A stretch of DNA of 64,000 bases, from contig NZ_SMDS01000018.1 in NCBI RefSeq assembly GCF_013753875.1, positions 1 to 64,000 of the forward strand, in the 5' to 3' direction. A model generated the notes under the pieces. The model saw nothing but the letters and a program-made list of their open reading frames with translations. It did not search any database and was not told where the DNA came from. Source of the stretch: Candidatus Pantoea persica. GTDB lineage: Bacteria > Pseudomonadota > Gammaproteobacteria > Enterobacterales > Enterobacteriaceae. Positions 11,726-20,794 of this stretch are shown here, in pieces; position 1 is the first letter of the stretch; every line of letters begins with the position of its first letter. The position numbers and the translations under genes were made by a program.

Positions 11726-12274
11726 TCAAAAACTAAGATCCCAGTCTACTTCAATGACGCCAGTAGCGAGATCGACTTTCTTGATAACCTGTTCATCAAG
11801 AAACGGTATTAACCGCTCCTTCACACCGAACGCATCTTTCAGGTTTGCCTTCACGACGAGGACGTCGTTCGAGCCGGTCTCCATCATATCGATAACTTTG
11901 CCCATCTCGTAACCGTCGACGTTGACCACCTGGCAACCCATTAGGTCTTTCCAGTAGTAGTCGCCATCGTTCAGTTCCGGCAGCTGCGTCGAGTCGACCA
12001 TGATTTCGCAATTGGTCAACTGCGTCGCCGCATCCCGATCGTCAATGCCTTTGACTTTGATGATCAGGTCCTGATTGTGATGCCGCCAACTTTCCAGCTC
12101 AACCTGCTGCCATTTACCGGCGCGCTGAATGAACCAGGGTTGGTAGTCGAAGATACTTTCGGCCACTTCGGTGGAGGAAAACACTTTGAGCCAGCCACGA
12201 ATGCCGTAGGCAGCGCCCATTTTGCCTAGTACAAGGGGCTTAACGGGAGCCTGTGCGGCAATTTCTTTGCTCAT
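11726..12274 (-). CDS. rimM: Ribosome maturation factor RimM
   Basis: Assists assembly of the 30S head around S19 and S13. 182 residues, as in E. coli, with an N-terminal RimM barrel ([16 protein letters not shown]) and a C-terminal PRC-type barrel ([26 protein letters not shown]). ATG 12274 is chosen over an upstream ATG at 12283. The frame-extended rpsP reading overlaps its first codons, which matters for coupling. Intact. Confidence 0.96.
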   Translation of the reverse strand: MSKEIAAQAPVKPLVLGKMGAAYGIRGWLKVFSSTEVAESIFDYQPWFIQRAGKWQQVELESWRHHNQDLIIKVKGIDDRDAATQLTNCEIMVDSTQLPELNDGDYYWKDLMGCQVVNVDGYEMGKVIDMMETGSNDVLVVKANLKDAFGVKERLIPFLDEQVIKKVDLATGVIEVDWDLSF

Positions 12275-12545
12275 GCTCACCACCGTGACAGATTAAGCTA
12301 CTTTTTTTTTTTGCTTTTTTGATCAGCGCGTTAACGCGATCGGAAAGCGTTGCGCCCTGGCCAACCCAGTGTTCGATGCGGTCCAGATCTAGACGCAGCG
12401 TTTCAGCCTGACCAGAAGCGATCGGGTTAAAGAAGCCTACGCGCTCAATGAAACGACCGTTACGTGCATTGCGGCTGTCAGTAATGACGACCTGATAAAA
12501 CGGACGCTTTTTCGCGCCGTGACGTGCCAAACGAATTGTTACCAT
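12240..12545 (-). CDS. rpsP: 30S ribosomal protein S16, 3' end frameshifted at an A11 tract
   Basis: S16 is an essential early 30S assembly protein of about 82 residues. [20 protein letters not shown] through [18 protein letters not shown] is normal. The coding strand then has eleven A (plus 12302-12312), which pushes reading into an 18-odd residue tail and a stop at 12240-12242, inside rimM. With ten A the protein would end AKKKVA at TAA (plus 12293-12295), the expected length and a normal S16-type end. This is either a real +1 indel rescued by transcriptional slippage or a homopolymer sequencing error. First gene of the operon. Confidence 0.93.
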   Translation of the reverse strand: MVTIRLARHGAKKRPFYQVVITDSRNARNGRFIERVGFFNPIASGQAETLRLDLDRIEHWVGQGATLSDRVNALIKKAKKKSSLICHGGEHEQRNCRTGSR

Positions 12546-12560
12546 AACATCCTCTTCAAG

Positions 12561-12599
12561 TTAATAAAACAATCGGGCCCCATCGAGGAACGGGGCCCG
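12561..12599 (-). terminator. GC-rich hairpin between ffh and rpsP
   Basis: The 8-bp stem CGGGCCCC/GGGGCCCG with a 10-base loop is followed on the minus strand by ATTGTTTTATT, ending 16 bases before the rpsP ATG. It could terminate ffh transcripts or act as an attenuator in the rpsP leader. Position alone does not decide which. Confidence 0.55.
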
Positions 12600-12689
12600 G
12601 GTGCTGTATAAAAAGCCCGGGATTTTTACTCATTTCGGCGCAAAAAGCAACCTGTAAGCGTAACCTTTCGGGCTTTTACTGTCGAACGC

Positions 12690-14051
12690 TTAGCATCCGG
12701 GGAATCCTGGCGGCATCATGCCTTTCATACTGCGCATCATTTTCGCCATGCCGCCCTTCTTCATTTTCTTCATCATGCGCTGCATGTCGTCGAACTGTTT
12801 AAGCAGGCGGTTAACGTCCTGCACCTGCATGCCGGAACCCACGGCGATGCGGCGCTTGCGCGAACCTTTGATAATTTCCGGTTTCTCGCGCTCTTTGCGC
12901 GTCATGGAGTTGATAATCGCCTCCATACGCACCAGCACTTTGTCGTCCATCTGCGACTTAACGTTGTCCGGCAACTGGCCTATGCCCGGCAGCTTGCCCA
13001 TCAGGCTCGCCATGCCGCCCATATTGCGCATCTGCTTGAGCTGCTCAAGAAAATCGTTGAGGTCGAAGCCGTCGCCAGTTTTAAGTTTCTTCGCCAGCTT
13101 TTCCGCCTGATCGCGGTCAACTTTGCTCTCGATATCTTCGATCAGCGACAGCACGTCGCCCATGCCGAGAATACGCGAGGCTATACGATCGGGATAGAAC
13201 GGCTCCAGCGCCTCGGTCTTCTCGCCGACGCCCATGAACTTGATCGGCTTGCCGGTAATGTGACGAATCGAGAGCGCCGCACCGCCGCGCGCGTCACCGT
13301 CGACCTTGGTCAGGATGACGCCAGTCAGCGGCAGCGCTTCGTTAAAGGCTTTCGCGGTATTCGCCGCATCCTGACCGGTCATGGCATCGACCACAAACAG
13401 CGTCTCGACCGGATTAATCGCGGCGTGCACCTGTTTGATTTCGTCCATCATCGCTTCGTCAACGTGCAGACGACCGGCGGTATCCACCAGCAGCACGTCG
13501 TAGAACTGCAGCTTTGCCTCTTTCAGCGCGTTTTTAACAATATCGACCGGCTTCTGACTGAGATCGGAGGGGCAGAAATCGACGCCGACCTGCTGCGCCA
13601 GCGTCTTGAGCTGTTTGATCGCCGCCGGGCGATAGACGTCCGCGGAGACGACCAGCACTTTATTCTTGTGCTTTTCGCGCAGGAATTTACCCAGTTTACC
13701 GACGCTGGTGGTTTTACCCGCGCCCTGCAGACCCGCCATCAGCACCACGGCCGGCGGCTGCGCGGCCAAGTTAAGCGCTTTGTTGTCCGCGCCCATCGCC
13801 GTAACCAGCTCGTTGCGGACGATTTTGATAAGTTCCTGACCGGGCGTCAGGCTTTTGTTAACATCCTGACCTATCGCGCTCTCTTTGACGCGGTTGATAA
13901 AGTCGCGCACCACCGGCAGTGCGACGTCCGCCTCCAGCAGCGCCATGCGCACTTCGCGCAGCGTGTCTTTGATGTTGTCTTCGGTCAGCCTTCCGCGGCC
14001 GCTGATATTGCGCAGGGTTTGCGACAAACGATCGGTTAAATTATCAAACAT
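12690..14051 (-). CDS. ffh: Signal recognition particle GTPase Ffh
   Basis: Binds 4.5S RNA and signal anchors and targets ribosomes to FtsY at the inner membrane; essential. 453 residues, the E. coli length: N domain (1-90), GTPase G domain with GLQGAGKTT (near 105), DTAGR and TKVDGDARGG, and a methionine-rich M domain ending RMMKKMKKGGMAKMMRSMKG. Divergent from ypjD. Intact. Confidence 0.98.
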   Translation of the reverse strand: MFDNLTDRLSQTLRNISGRGRLTEDNIKDTLREVRMALLEADVALPVVRDFINRVKESAIGQDVNKSLTPGQELIKIVRNELVTAMGADNKALNLAAQPPAVVLMAGLQGAGKTTSVGKLGKFLREKHKNKVLVVSADVYRPAAIKQLKTLAQQVGVDFCPSDLSQKPVDIVKNALKEAKLQFYDVLLVDTAGRLHVDEAMMDEIKQVHAAINPVETLFVVDAMTGQDAANTAKAFNEALPLTGVILTKVDGDARGGAALSIRHITGKPIKFMGVGEKTEALEPFYPDRIASRILGMGDVLSLIEDIESKVDRDQAEKLAKKLKTGDGFDLNDFLEQLKQMRNMGGMASLMGKLPGIGQLPDNVKSQMDDKVLVRMEAIINSMTRKEREKPEIIKGSRKRRIAVGSGMQVQDVNRLLKQFDDMQRMMKKMKKGGMAKMMRSMKGMMPPGFPGC

Positions 14052-14218
14052 GGTCTCTCACTTTCAGAAAAATCGCGAGGCGCCTGATCGGCATAATGCA
14101 GCAGATTATAACACGAAGCTGCAGCGATCTCTGCAATTGCGCCTCAGATCGGTTGGAGGTGGCAGCTGCTGGCGCTATACTGCTCTTTTCCTTTTTATCT
14201 GACTGATACCTATGATCT

Positions 14219-15016
14219 ATGTCCGTTTTCTCGCTCCTGGCGCTGTTCGCCTACTCCCTGAGTCTTGCACTGATTATTCCCAGCCTGCTGAAACGCAACA
14301 GCGGATGGCGGCGAATGGCGGTGCTTTCTGCCTGCGTCGCGCTGGTGGCGCATGCCGTGGCGCTGCAGCAGCGGATCTTCTCGGGCTACAGCGGACAAAA
14401 CCTCAGCCTGTTGAATATCGGCTCGCTGGTAAGTCTGCTGATCTGCGCCATCATGACCATTGTCGCCTCGCGCAATCGGGGATGGCTGCTGCTGCCGATC
14501 GTCTACAGCTTTGCGCTGATCAATCTTGCGTTCGCCACCTTTGTGCCGAACACCTTTATCATCCACCTGGAAACCACGCCGGGCATGATGATCCATATCG
14601 GCCTGTCGCTATTCGCCTATGCGACACTGATTATCGCCGCACTCTACGCGCTGCAGCTGGCATGGATCGACTATCAGCTAAAAAACAAAAAGCTGGCGTT
14701 TACCCAGGATATGCCGCCGCTGCTGAGCATCGAGCGCAAAATGTTTCATATCACTCAGGTCGGCGTGGTGCTGCTGACGCTAGTGCTCTGCACCGGCCTG
14801 TTTTATATGCATAATCTGTTCAGCGCCGAGAATGTGGATAAGGCGGTGCTCTCGATCCTCGCCTGGTTCGTCTATATCGTTTTGCTGTGGGGGCACTATC
14901 ATAAAGGCTGGCGCGGTCGTCGCGTAGTGTGGTTTAACTGCGGCGGCGCGCTGCTGTTGACCATGGCCTATTTCGGCAGCCGTATTTTACAGCATCTGCT
15001 TACTCACTCCTCTTAA
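14219..15016 (+). CDS. ypjD: Inner membrane protein YpjD (CcsA/CcmC-like family)
   Basis: 265 residues with about eight hydrophobic segments, resembling the cytochrome c assembly family (CcsA/CcmC) over its C-terminal half. It keeps the WGHYHKGWRGRRVVWFN segment and the TPGMMIHIGLSLFAY helix. Its role is not settled; genetic work in E. coli links it with the neighbouring CorB/CorC magnesium-handling family. Downstream corB is broken while ypjD is not, so the pair is coming apart here. Confidence 0.88.
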   Translation: MSVFSLLALFAYSLSLALIIPSLLKRNSGWRRMAVLSACVALVAHAVALQQRIFSGYSGQNLSLLNIGSLVSLLICAIMTIVASRNRGWLLLPIVYSFALINLAFATFVPNTFIIHLETTPGMMIHIGLSLFAYATLIIAALYALQLAWIDYQLKNKKLAFTQDMPPLLSIERKMFHITQVGVVLLTLVLCTGLFYMHNLFSAENVDKAVLSILAWFVYIVLLWGHYHKGWRGRRVVWFNCGGALLLTMAYFGSRILQHLLTHSS

Positions 15017-15033
15017 TAAAAGGAACACCTGCG

Positions 15034-16147
15034 TTGGAACCGGTTTCAACCATCCCCCTCATTATTATTCTGGTCGTTATGGTGCTGGTTTCCGCCTGGT
15101 TCGCCGGGTCGGAAACCGGCATGATGACGCTTAACCGCTATAAGCTGCGCAATCAGGCGAAAAACGGCAGCCGCGCTGCCCGCCGAGTGGAAAAGCTGCT
15201 GCGTCGCCCCGATCGCCTGCTCAGCCTGGTGCTGATCGGCAATAACCTGGTGAATATTCTGGCTTCCGCGCTTGCTACCATCGTGGGAATGCGTCTGCAT
15301 GGCGACGAGGGCGTCGCGGTTGCTACAGGCATCCTGACTTTTGTGGTACTGGTGTTTGCAGAGGTGCAGCCGAAAACCGTAGCGGCTCTCTATCCCGAGC
15401 ATGTCGCTTTCCCAGCAGCCTGCTGCTAGGAGCGTTGCAGATTGTTATGTCGCCGCTGGTCTGGCTGCTGAACACCATAACGCGCCTGCTGATGCGCATG
15501 GCTGGCATTAAAACCCAGGGTGCCACCAGTTGGGCGCTGAGCAAAGAGGAGCTGCACACCATCGTCTACGAGTCGCGTAGTCTGATGTCGCGGCGTAATC
15601 AGAACATGCTGCTGTCGGTGCTCGATCTGGAGAAGGTCAGCGTTGACGATATTATGATTTCAATAAAGAGATGCTGCTGCGCGCGACAAATGAGATTTAT
15701 TATGTGCCGGAAGGCACGCCGCTTAACGTTCAGCTGGTGAAATTTCAGCGCAACAAGAAAAAGGTCGGCCTGGTGTTCGATGAGTATGGGGATATTAAAG
15801 GCCTGGTGACTATCGAAGATATCCTTGAGAAGATCGTTGGCAACTTCACCGCCTCGATGTCGCCGACGCTGGCGGAAGAAGTGATGCCGCAGAACGATGG
15901 CTCCGACCTGGTAGAAGGCAGCGCCAATGTGCGCGAAATCAACAAAGCCTTTAACTGGCATCTGCCGGAGCAAGAGGCGCGAACCATCAACGGCATGCTA
16001 CTGGAGGCGCTACAGGAGATCCCGGAAATCAACACGCGCATCGAGGTCTCTAACTACGCCATCAATATTCTCGACGTGCAGGAAAATATGGTGAAGCAGG
16101 TGCGCATTACCCCTCAGACGCCATTAAAAGCCTCCATCGGCTCCTGA
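15034..16147 (+). pseudogene. corB: CorB (YfjD) CNNM/CBS-domain magnesium-handling protein, broken
   Basis: A TTG-initiated N-terminal DUF21 membrane domain reads to PEHVAFP, where a one-base deletion near 15406 shifts the frame (intended PSSLLLGALQIV). The next piece runs to DLEKVSVDDIM and stops making sense at about 15660. There roughly 65 codons are missing between DDIM and FNKEMLLRA, removing much of the CBS pair. The last piece (15665-16147) carries the end of the CBS region and the CorC_HlyC domain and is clean. E. coli CorB has 428 residues. Non-functional by two independent lesions. Confidence 0.93.
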
Positions 16148-16157
16148 ACCGCGCCCA

Positions 16158-16190
16158 TAAAAAAACGCCGCAGTGATGCGGCGTTTTTTT
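16158..16190. terminator. Bidirectional terminator between corB and luxS
   Basis: Stem ACGCCGC/GCGGCGT with loop AGTGAT is flanked by A7 on one side and T7 on the other, between convergent genes. It is a textbook two-way terminator. Confidence 0.9.
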
Positions 16191-16203
16191 CAGTCGTCAG
16201 CCA

Positions 16204-16719
16204 CTAGATATGCAGCGCCTGCAGCTTCTCTTGCGGCAGTTTCAGATCTTCGTTGCGGTTGACGCCGATATTATGTGCCAGCACGTTGCGCGCAATCTGC
16301 TGCGCTTCGTACAGCGAGTGCAGCTTGTAGCTGCCGCACTGATATTCGTTCAGCTCCGGGATCTGGTTCTGCTCCTTAACCTTCAGAACATCTTCCATCG
16401 CCCCTTTCCAAGCGCTGGCGACACGCTGTTCGTCCGGCGTGCCGATCAGGCTCATATAGAAACCGGTACGGCATCCCATCGGGGAGATATCGACGATTTC
16501 TACGCCGTCGCCGTTGAGGTGGTCACGCATAAAACCGGCAAACAGATGCTCCAGCGTATGGATACCGCGCTCGGTAAGGATCTCTTTGTTCGGACGGCAG
16601 AAACGCAGGTCAAAAACGGTGATGGAATCGCCATGCGGAGTCTTCATGGTCTTCGCAACACGCACTGCGGGCGCGGCCATAATAGTATGGTCAACGGTAA
16701 AACTGTCCAGTAGTGGCAT
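16204..16719 (-). CDS. luxS: S-ribosylhomocysteine lyase LuxS
   Basis: Cleaves S-ribosylhomocysteine to homocysteine and DPD, the autoinducer-2 precursor, so it serves methyl-cycle recycling and possibly signalling. 171 residues, full length, with metal ligands in HTLEHLF (His54, His58) and Cys126 in QCGSYKLHS; the catalytic Cys84 region [10 protein letters not shown] is present. It ends in TAG. Separated from gshA by the oppositely oriented sRNA gene micA, as in E. coli. Confidence 0.97.
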   Translation of the reverse strand: MPLLDSFTVDHTIMAAPAVRVAKTMKTPHGDSITVFDLRFCRPNKEILTERGIHTLEHLFAGFMRDHLNGDGVEIVDISPMGCRTGFYMSLIGTPDEQRVASAWKGAMEDVLKVKEQNQIPELNEYQCGSYKLHSLYEAQQIARNVLAHNIGVNRNEDLKLPQEKLQALHI

Positions 16720-16757
16720 ACGTCACCTCCTGTTTTGAGAATTTTTTTATAAACGAT

Positions 16758-16786
16758 GAAACTTTTCTGTTCTCCCAGCGTCTATA
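16758..16786 (+). promoter_or_regulatory. Sigma-E promoter of micA
   Basis: GAAACTT (16758-16764) and TCTATA (16781-16786) are separated by 16 bases, close to the sigma-E consensus (GGAACTT N15-17 TCTGA/TCTAA). They lie four bases before the expected MicA 5' end. MicA is a known sigma-E-dependent sRNA. Confidence 0.8.
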
Positions 16787-16789
16787 TAT

Positions 16790-16865
16790 GAAAGACGCGC
16801 ATTTATCATCATCATCATCTCTGACAACAGGGATGCTGATTTGGCCACATTCGTGTGGCCTTTTT
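16790..16865 (+). ncRNA. micA: MicA small regulatory RNA
   Basis: Hfq-dependent sRNA that base-pairs with ompA and other porin or envelope mRNAs when the sigma-E envelope-stress response is on. The first 15 bases (GAAAGACGCGCATTT) are identical to E. coli MicA, and that segment contains the ompA-pairing seed. The 3' end is a Rho-independent hairpin GGCCACA/TGTGGCC plus T-run. The middle loop has diverged. It is located antisense between luxS and gshA, exactly as in other enteric bacteria, and has a sigma-E promoter. Confidence 0.93.
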
Positions 16866-16870
16866 CTTTT

Positions 16871-18433
16871 CTAGCCTTCGCGACCGGCAAGATACGCCTC
16901 AAAATCCAGCGTGTCGCTCTCTTCCAGCGCTTTTTGCGCCGCAACCGACTCAAGCGCCTGTCGCATAAATTCCTCTTCGCTGATCACTTCCAGCGGCTCT
17001 CCGCACAGCATATGACGATACTTCTCCGCCAATGCGATGCCCGTACCGGCCATGCCGTTTTCTTTGATGGCCTGCAGAATGCGCGCCGAGTAGGTTAGCT
17101 CAGGATCGTCGAAGGATGCGACCAGTTGATCGCACACCTGTTGATATTGCGTGCTGCCCTGATTGCTGTCGAGCACTTCTGCCACGCAGTGCAGATCGGC
17201 GAACAGCGCTTTGCCAACGTCGATCAGTGGATGTTCGGTCTCGCTGCAGCCAACGGAGATAGTCTGATTCGGCTTGCACCCTTCCAGCACGACGCGATTC
17301 CAGTTTTTACTGCTGCACAACAGTTCATCAGCGCTCATTTCGGGCGCGTCGGCCAGCGTACACCAGATCAGAAACAGGTCGAGGAAACACACCTGGGTCG
17401 CATCGACGCCGGTTGCAGAGAACGGGTTGATATCTAGCGAGCGGACTTCGATATATTCGATACCGCCACGCAGCAGCGCATCGGACGGCGCCTCGCCCGA
17501 CCGCGTCACCCGTTTTGGGCGAATCGGCGCATAGAGCTCATTCTCAATCTGCAAGACGTTGGTATTCAGCTGCAGCCAGTTGCCGTCTGCGTCTTTGGTC
17601 CCCATCGCGGCATACTCGTCCGACGGTGTTTTAATCGCGGCCTTAAGAGCCTTGACGTAGCCTTCCAGCGAGTTGAAGGTAATGCCGAGACCGCTCTGCG
17701 ACTTATTGGTGTAGCCCAGATCGCTGAGGCGCAGCGAGGTGGCGTAGGGCAGCCACAGCGTCTCTTTGCCGTCGGTTTCAAAGGGCAGCTTGCTTTCGCG
17801 CCCCTGCAGGAAGCTGGAGCTGATGGCTGGCGAGGCGCCGAACAAATAGGGGATCACCCAGCCAAAACGGTAGTAGTTGCGAATCAGGCGCAGATAGCCG
17901 GCGGAGATAGTTTCTTTCCCGCTCTCGGCGTCTTTCACGTCTGCCCACTCTTGCCAGAAGTTGAGCGGCAGCGAAAAGTTGTAGTGAATGCCGGAAATGG
18001 TCTGCATCAGCACGCCGTAGCGATTTTTCAGCCCCTGACGATAGAGCGTCTTCATGCGGCCAATGTTGGAGCTGCCATACTGCGCCAGTTCAATGCGATC
18101 GGCGTCGTCGATCAAACAGGGCATGCTGAAGGGCCACATCCGCTCGTCGCCAAGCTCGCGCGCGACGTGGCGGTGGATGTCGCGCAGGAACGTCAGCATA
18201 TGATCGATATTGCGATCGACCGGCGTGATAAATTCCAGCAGCGTTTCGGCAAAATCTGTGGTGATCCAGTCATGCTTGAGTGCCGATCCCAGTGATTCGG
18301 GATGGCCGCTGTCAGCCAAGTGACCATTAGGCTTTACGCGCAGCGTCTCGCGTTCAATACCGCGGCCAATGCCTTTCAGGGCATTGGGGTGCGCCTCCAG
18401 CCAGGAGAGCGCTTTAGATACGTCCGGGATCAC
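16871..18433 (-). CDS. gshA: Glutamate-cysteine ligase GshA
   Basis: First, rate-limiting step of glutathione synthesis, joining glutamate and cysteine with ATP. 520 residues (E. coli 518). I choose GTG 18433 (giving [13 protein letters not shown]) because a GGGAGG site sits 6 bases upstream; an ATG at 18475 would add 14 non-conserved residues. [25 protein letters not shown] and [19 protein letters not shown] are the ATP and substrate-binding segments. Ends in TAG. Intact, and linked functionally to the cysteine genes at 40-50 kb. Confidence 0.96.
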   Translation of the reverse strand: MIPDVSKALSWLEAHPNALKGIGRGIERETLRVKPNGHLADSGHPESLGSALKHDWITTDFAETLLEFITPVDRNIDHMLTFLRDIHRHVARELGDERMWPFSMPCLIDDADRIELAQYGSSNIGRMKTLYRQGLKNRYGVLMQTISGIHYNFSLPLNFWQEWADVKDAESGKETISAGYLRLIRNYYRFGWVIPYLFGASPAISSSFLQGRESKLPFETDGKETLWLPYATSLRLSDLGYTNKSQSGLGITFNSLEGYVKALKAAIKTPSDEYAAMGTKDADGNWLQLNTNVLQIENELYAPIRPKRVTRSGEAPSDALLRGGIEYIEVRSLDINPFSATGVDATQVCFLDLFLIWCTLADAPEMSADELLCSSKNWNRVVLEGCKPNQTISVGCSETEHPLIDVGKALFADLHCVAEVLDSNQGSTQYQQVCDQLVASFDDPELTYSARILQAIKENGMAGTGIALAEKYRHMLCGEPLEVISEEEFMRQALESVAAQKALEESDTLDFEAYLAGREG

Positions 18434-18508
18434 ATTAACCTCCCGCTGGGACAATAATTTATTTTTGTTCAGCATAATGTTAACCCCCTAGCCTCGAATC
18501 TGTGCGAA

Positions 18509-18939
18509 TCAATACCGCCATTGCAAACCTTTCAAGGTGGCGGTCGCGATAACGATATAACGCAGTGTTTTCCCGACGGCGAGAAACAGCAGGACCGGAA
18601 GCCAGGCAAAGCGCAACCAGCCTGCCAGTACGCAAAGCAGGTCGCCAATCACCGGCACAGCCAGCTGAACAGCAGCACAGCAGGTCCTAGTCGGTTCAAC
18701 CACGTTATTGCTGTGTCATGCCATCGCCCCTGCCGTTTCAGCGGCAGCAGGCGACCAAGAAAAATATTGGTCAAACCGCCCAGCGTATTGCCCACTGATG
18801 CGGCGATAATCAAACTATAAACGGACGCCTTTTTTGCCAGCAGCAACGCAATCAGCAGCGCTTCGGAACTGCCAGGCAGCAGCGTCGCGCTCAGAAAGCT
18901 GCTGCCCAGCAGAGAAGCGAGCGCCAGCGCGTCGCTCAC
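18509..18939 (-). pseudogene. yqaA: YqaA SNARE-associated (DedA-related) membrane protein, frameshifted
   Basis: The first 90 or so residues (MSDALALASLLGSSFLSATLLPG onward) match the start of the 142-residue E. coli YqaA. The frame is lost after LLFSWL near 18665. The rest, PVIGDLLCVLAGWLRFAW to the C-terminus LKGLQWRY, continues in another frame. A single indel explains the break. The start overlaps the yqaB stop by four bases. Function unknown even when intact. Confidence 0.88.
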
Positions 18940-19504
18940 AGTAAGCGCACGTCTACGACATCCATACCGGCCGATTTCGCCGCCTGCACGCCGAAATCGG
19001 CGTCTTCAAATACCACGCAGCGCGCCGGATCCACGCCCATCAGCGCGGCGCAGCGTAAAAAGGTATCGGGTCCAGGCTTATGCCGCTCGACGTCATCCAC
19101 GCCGACCACGGCGGTGAAAAGCTGCCGCACGCCCAGCTGATTGAGCAGCGCATCCGCCATGCTGTGTTCACTGCCGGTGCCGACCGCCATAGGACGTTTT
19201 CCGTGATAGGCCTTGACCACCTCCATGAGCGGAAGCGGCCGGACATTCTCCAGCAGTATCGCTTTAACCGCGGCGGTTTTCTCTGCGGCCAGCACGTGCG
19301 GATCCTGTGAAGAGTGGTTTGTTTCGATAATAAACTGCGCGAGGCGCCAGAGCTGGGCGCGCCGTTGAAGCCGACCATGCGCGATTTGTCCAGAGTCAGT
19401 CCATAGCGTTCTAGCACCTGATGCCACGCTTCTCGATGTGTCGGCTCGGTATCTAAAATCGTGCCGTCCATATCGAAAATCAGTGCGTCATATTGATCGT
19501 ACAT
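18936..19504 (-). pseudogene. yqaB: YqaB HAD-family fructose-1-phosphatase, frameshifted
   Basis: HAD phosphatase (E. coli YqaB, 188 residues) acting on fructose 1-phosphate and similar sugar phosphates. The nucleophile motif FDMDGTILDTEPTHREAW is intact, but the frame changes near 19365 after VGFNGAP. The remaining 140 residues, including AVGTGSE, KPGPDTFL and VVFEDADFGVQAA, read cleanly in the next frame. One indel only, so this is probably a young inactivation. Confidence 0.9.
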
Positions 19505-19903
19505 TACCACTCCGGACCTTCAACAAATGTGCCCTTACTTTAGCGTAATGCGCCCAGGTTGTCGCCAGGTGGCATGAACAGCAAATGCTTTGAAAGCATT
19601 AGCAATTTTTCTTTTCAGAAAAAGGTGATCGGGCGATGCCGGGCGTAATTGCCGGAAATGTCAGTAGGTTTGGCTTTTGTCGCAGGGGAAAAAGGTAAGC
19701 GCGCAAGAAGTATAAAACGGGTTGGAAAAGGGGTCAGGCATATTCGGTCGGAGGATGGAAACAGAGTGTGGGTATCCGGGAGGATGACTCGGCTGTTGCC
19801 TCGCGCTGCGGGTTATTGTTGACGCAATGGTTTCTTCCCTCGAACTGCCTAGCGCTACGCGTTGCCATGTCAGGTCGAAGCAGAGTATTTGTAACGAGAA
19901 AGG
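19505..19903. other. Gene-free spacer downstream of the tRNA pair
   Basis: I find no coding sequence in these 400 bases. It contains a small plus-strand hairpin AATGCTTT/AAAGCATT near 19588 followed by a T-rich stretch. A 14-base segment (19772-19785, GTATCCGGGAGGAT) resembles the 3' acceptor and T-arm region of the neighbouring tRNA-Arg. In E. coli this space holds further tandem tRNA-Arg copies. Confidence 0.5.
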
Positions 19904-19980
19904 TGGTGCATCCGGGAGGATTCGAACCTCCGACCGCTCGGTTCGTAGCCGAGTACTCTATCCAGCTGAGCTACGGATGC
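19904..19980 (-). tRNA. argV: tRNA-Arg (anticodon ACG)
   Basis: 77 bases with encoded CCA (plus 19904-19906). The cloverleaf is complete: acceptor GCATCCG/CGGATGC, D-arm AGCTCAGCTGGATAGAG, anticodon loop CTACGAA and T-arm with TTCGAAT. It reads the CGN arginine codons (A34 is converted to inosine). The sequence is essentially that of E. coli argV, downstream of tRNA-Ser. Confidence 0.96.
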
Positions 19981-19989
19981 ATGGGAAAA

Positions 19990-20082
19990 TGGCGGTGAGG
20001 CGGGGATTCGAACCCCGGATGCAGCTTTTGACCGCATACTCCCTTAGCAGGGGAGCGCCTTCAGCCTCTCGGCCACCTCACC
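19990..20082 (-). tRNA. serV: tRNA-Ser (anticodon GCT)
   Basis: 93 bases including CCA, with the long variable arm typical of tRNA-Ser (TATGCGGTCAAAAGCTGCAT region). Acceptor GGTGAGG/CCTCACC; anticodon loop TGCTAA reads AGC/AGU. Nearly identical to E. coli serV and, as there, located between csrA and tRNA-Arg. Confidence 0.96.
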
Positions 20083-20325
20083 TTACGCGTTCTCCCGACC
20101 TGTGCGTCTGAACTTTGTGTCCGCTCATCGGCACTGCGTGGCGCACATATTACTTTCCCGCACTTATAAGTCAAACAATTTTTCCCGGTTTTCGATCGTT
20201 TGCACAAATGACGCTCAATTGACGCGATTTCACGGCAAAAAGAGTTATTTATCAACAATGAAAGCGGTTGCAGATGAAAATCAAACGAGAAAAATCGGGA
20301 AGGAATAGCGCGAAGGAAAGCTGTC

Positions 20326-20351
20326 GCGCCTCGCAGAATCATGCGAGGCGC
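20326..20351 (-). terminator. Hairpin downstream of csrA
   Basis: A 10-bp perfect stem GCGCCTCGCA/TGCGAGGCGC with a 6-base loop starts nine bases after the csrA stop. It lacks a following U-run, so termination is plausible but not certain. Confidence 0.5.
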
Positions 20352-20359
20352 TGAATCCG

Positions 20360-20545
20360 TTAGTAACTCGTTTGCTGAGTTTTTTCGGCCTGAATGCGCT
20401 GATAAATCTCTTCGCGATGCACTGAGACCTCTTTCGGCGCGTTCACACCGATACGAACCTGGTTACCTTTCACACCCAGCACCGTTACAGTTACCTCATC
20501 GCCAATCATGAGGGTTTCACCAACTCGACGAGTTAGAATAAGCAT
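20360..20545 (-). CDS. csrA: Carbon storage regulator CsrA
   Basis: 61-residue RNA-binding dimer that blocks or stabilises mRNAs through GGA motifs and controls carbon storage, motility and biofilm. [18 protein letters not shown] and the RNA-contacting [14 protein letters not shown] are unchanged. Its titrating sRNAs are driven by the BarA/UvrY pathway, and barA in this window is also intact. Located between alaS and the tRNA cluster as in E. coli. Confidence 0.98.
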   Translation of the reverse strand: MLILTRRVGETLMIGDEVTVTVLGVKGNQVRIGVNAPKEVSVHREEIYQRIQAEKTQQTSY

Positions 20546-20738
20546 TCTTTGCTCCTTGAAAGATTAAAAGAGTCGGGCTCTGTTCGGGCTCCCGGCATCA
20601 TCCATCATTTAACGCTGAACATTGACTATGACAAATACACCAATGTACGTCGCTACGCCAATACATTCTGCTGATCGTTAGTTTAGCCGAAATACACTAC
20701 ATCAACCTGACGTTGTCGTTACCTTATGCATATCGTGT

Positions 20739-20773
20739 TAAAAAGCGCCGGAACGTTAGTCCCTGGCGCTTTT
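20739..20773 (-). terminator. Intrinsic terminator of alaS
   Basis: Stem AAAGCGCC/GGCGCTTT flanks a 15-base loop and is followed on the minus strand by TTAACA. It begins 22 bases after the alaS stop. Confidence 0.7.
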
Positions 20774-20794
20774 CACGATGCATTGTTCATTTCA

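Noticed and set aside
12240-12298. A genuine extended S16 or S16-RimM fusion protein
   Set aside because: The added tail resembles nothing and exists only because of the A11 count. The frames of rpsP and rimM stay separate.
19588-19625. Terminator of the serV-argV transcript
   Set aside because: The hairpin near 19588 has its T-rich tail on the plus strand, whereas the tRNAs are on the minus strand. It does not fit as their terminator.
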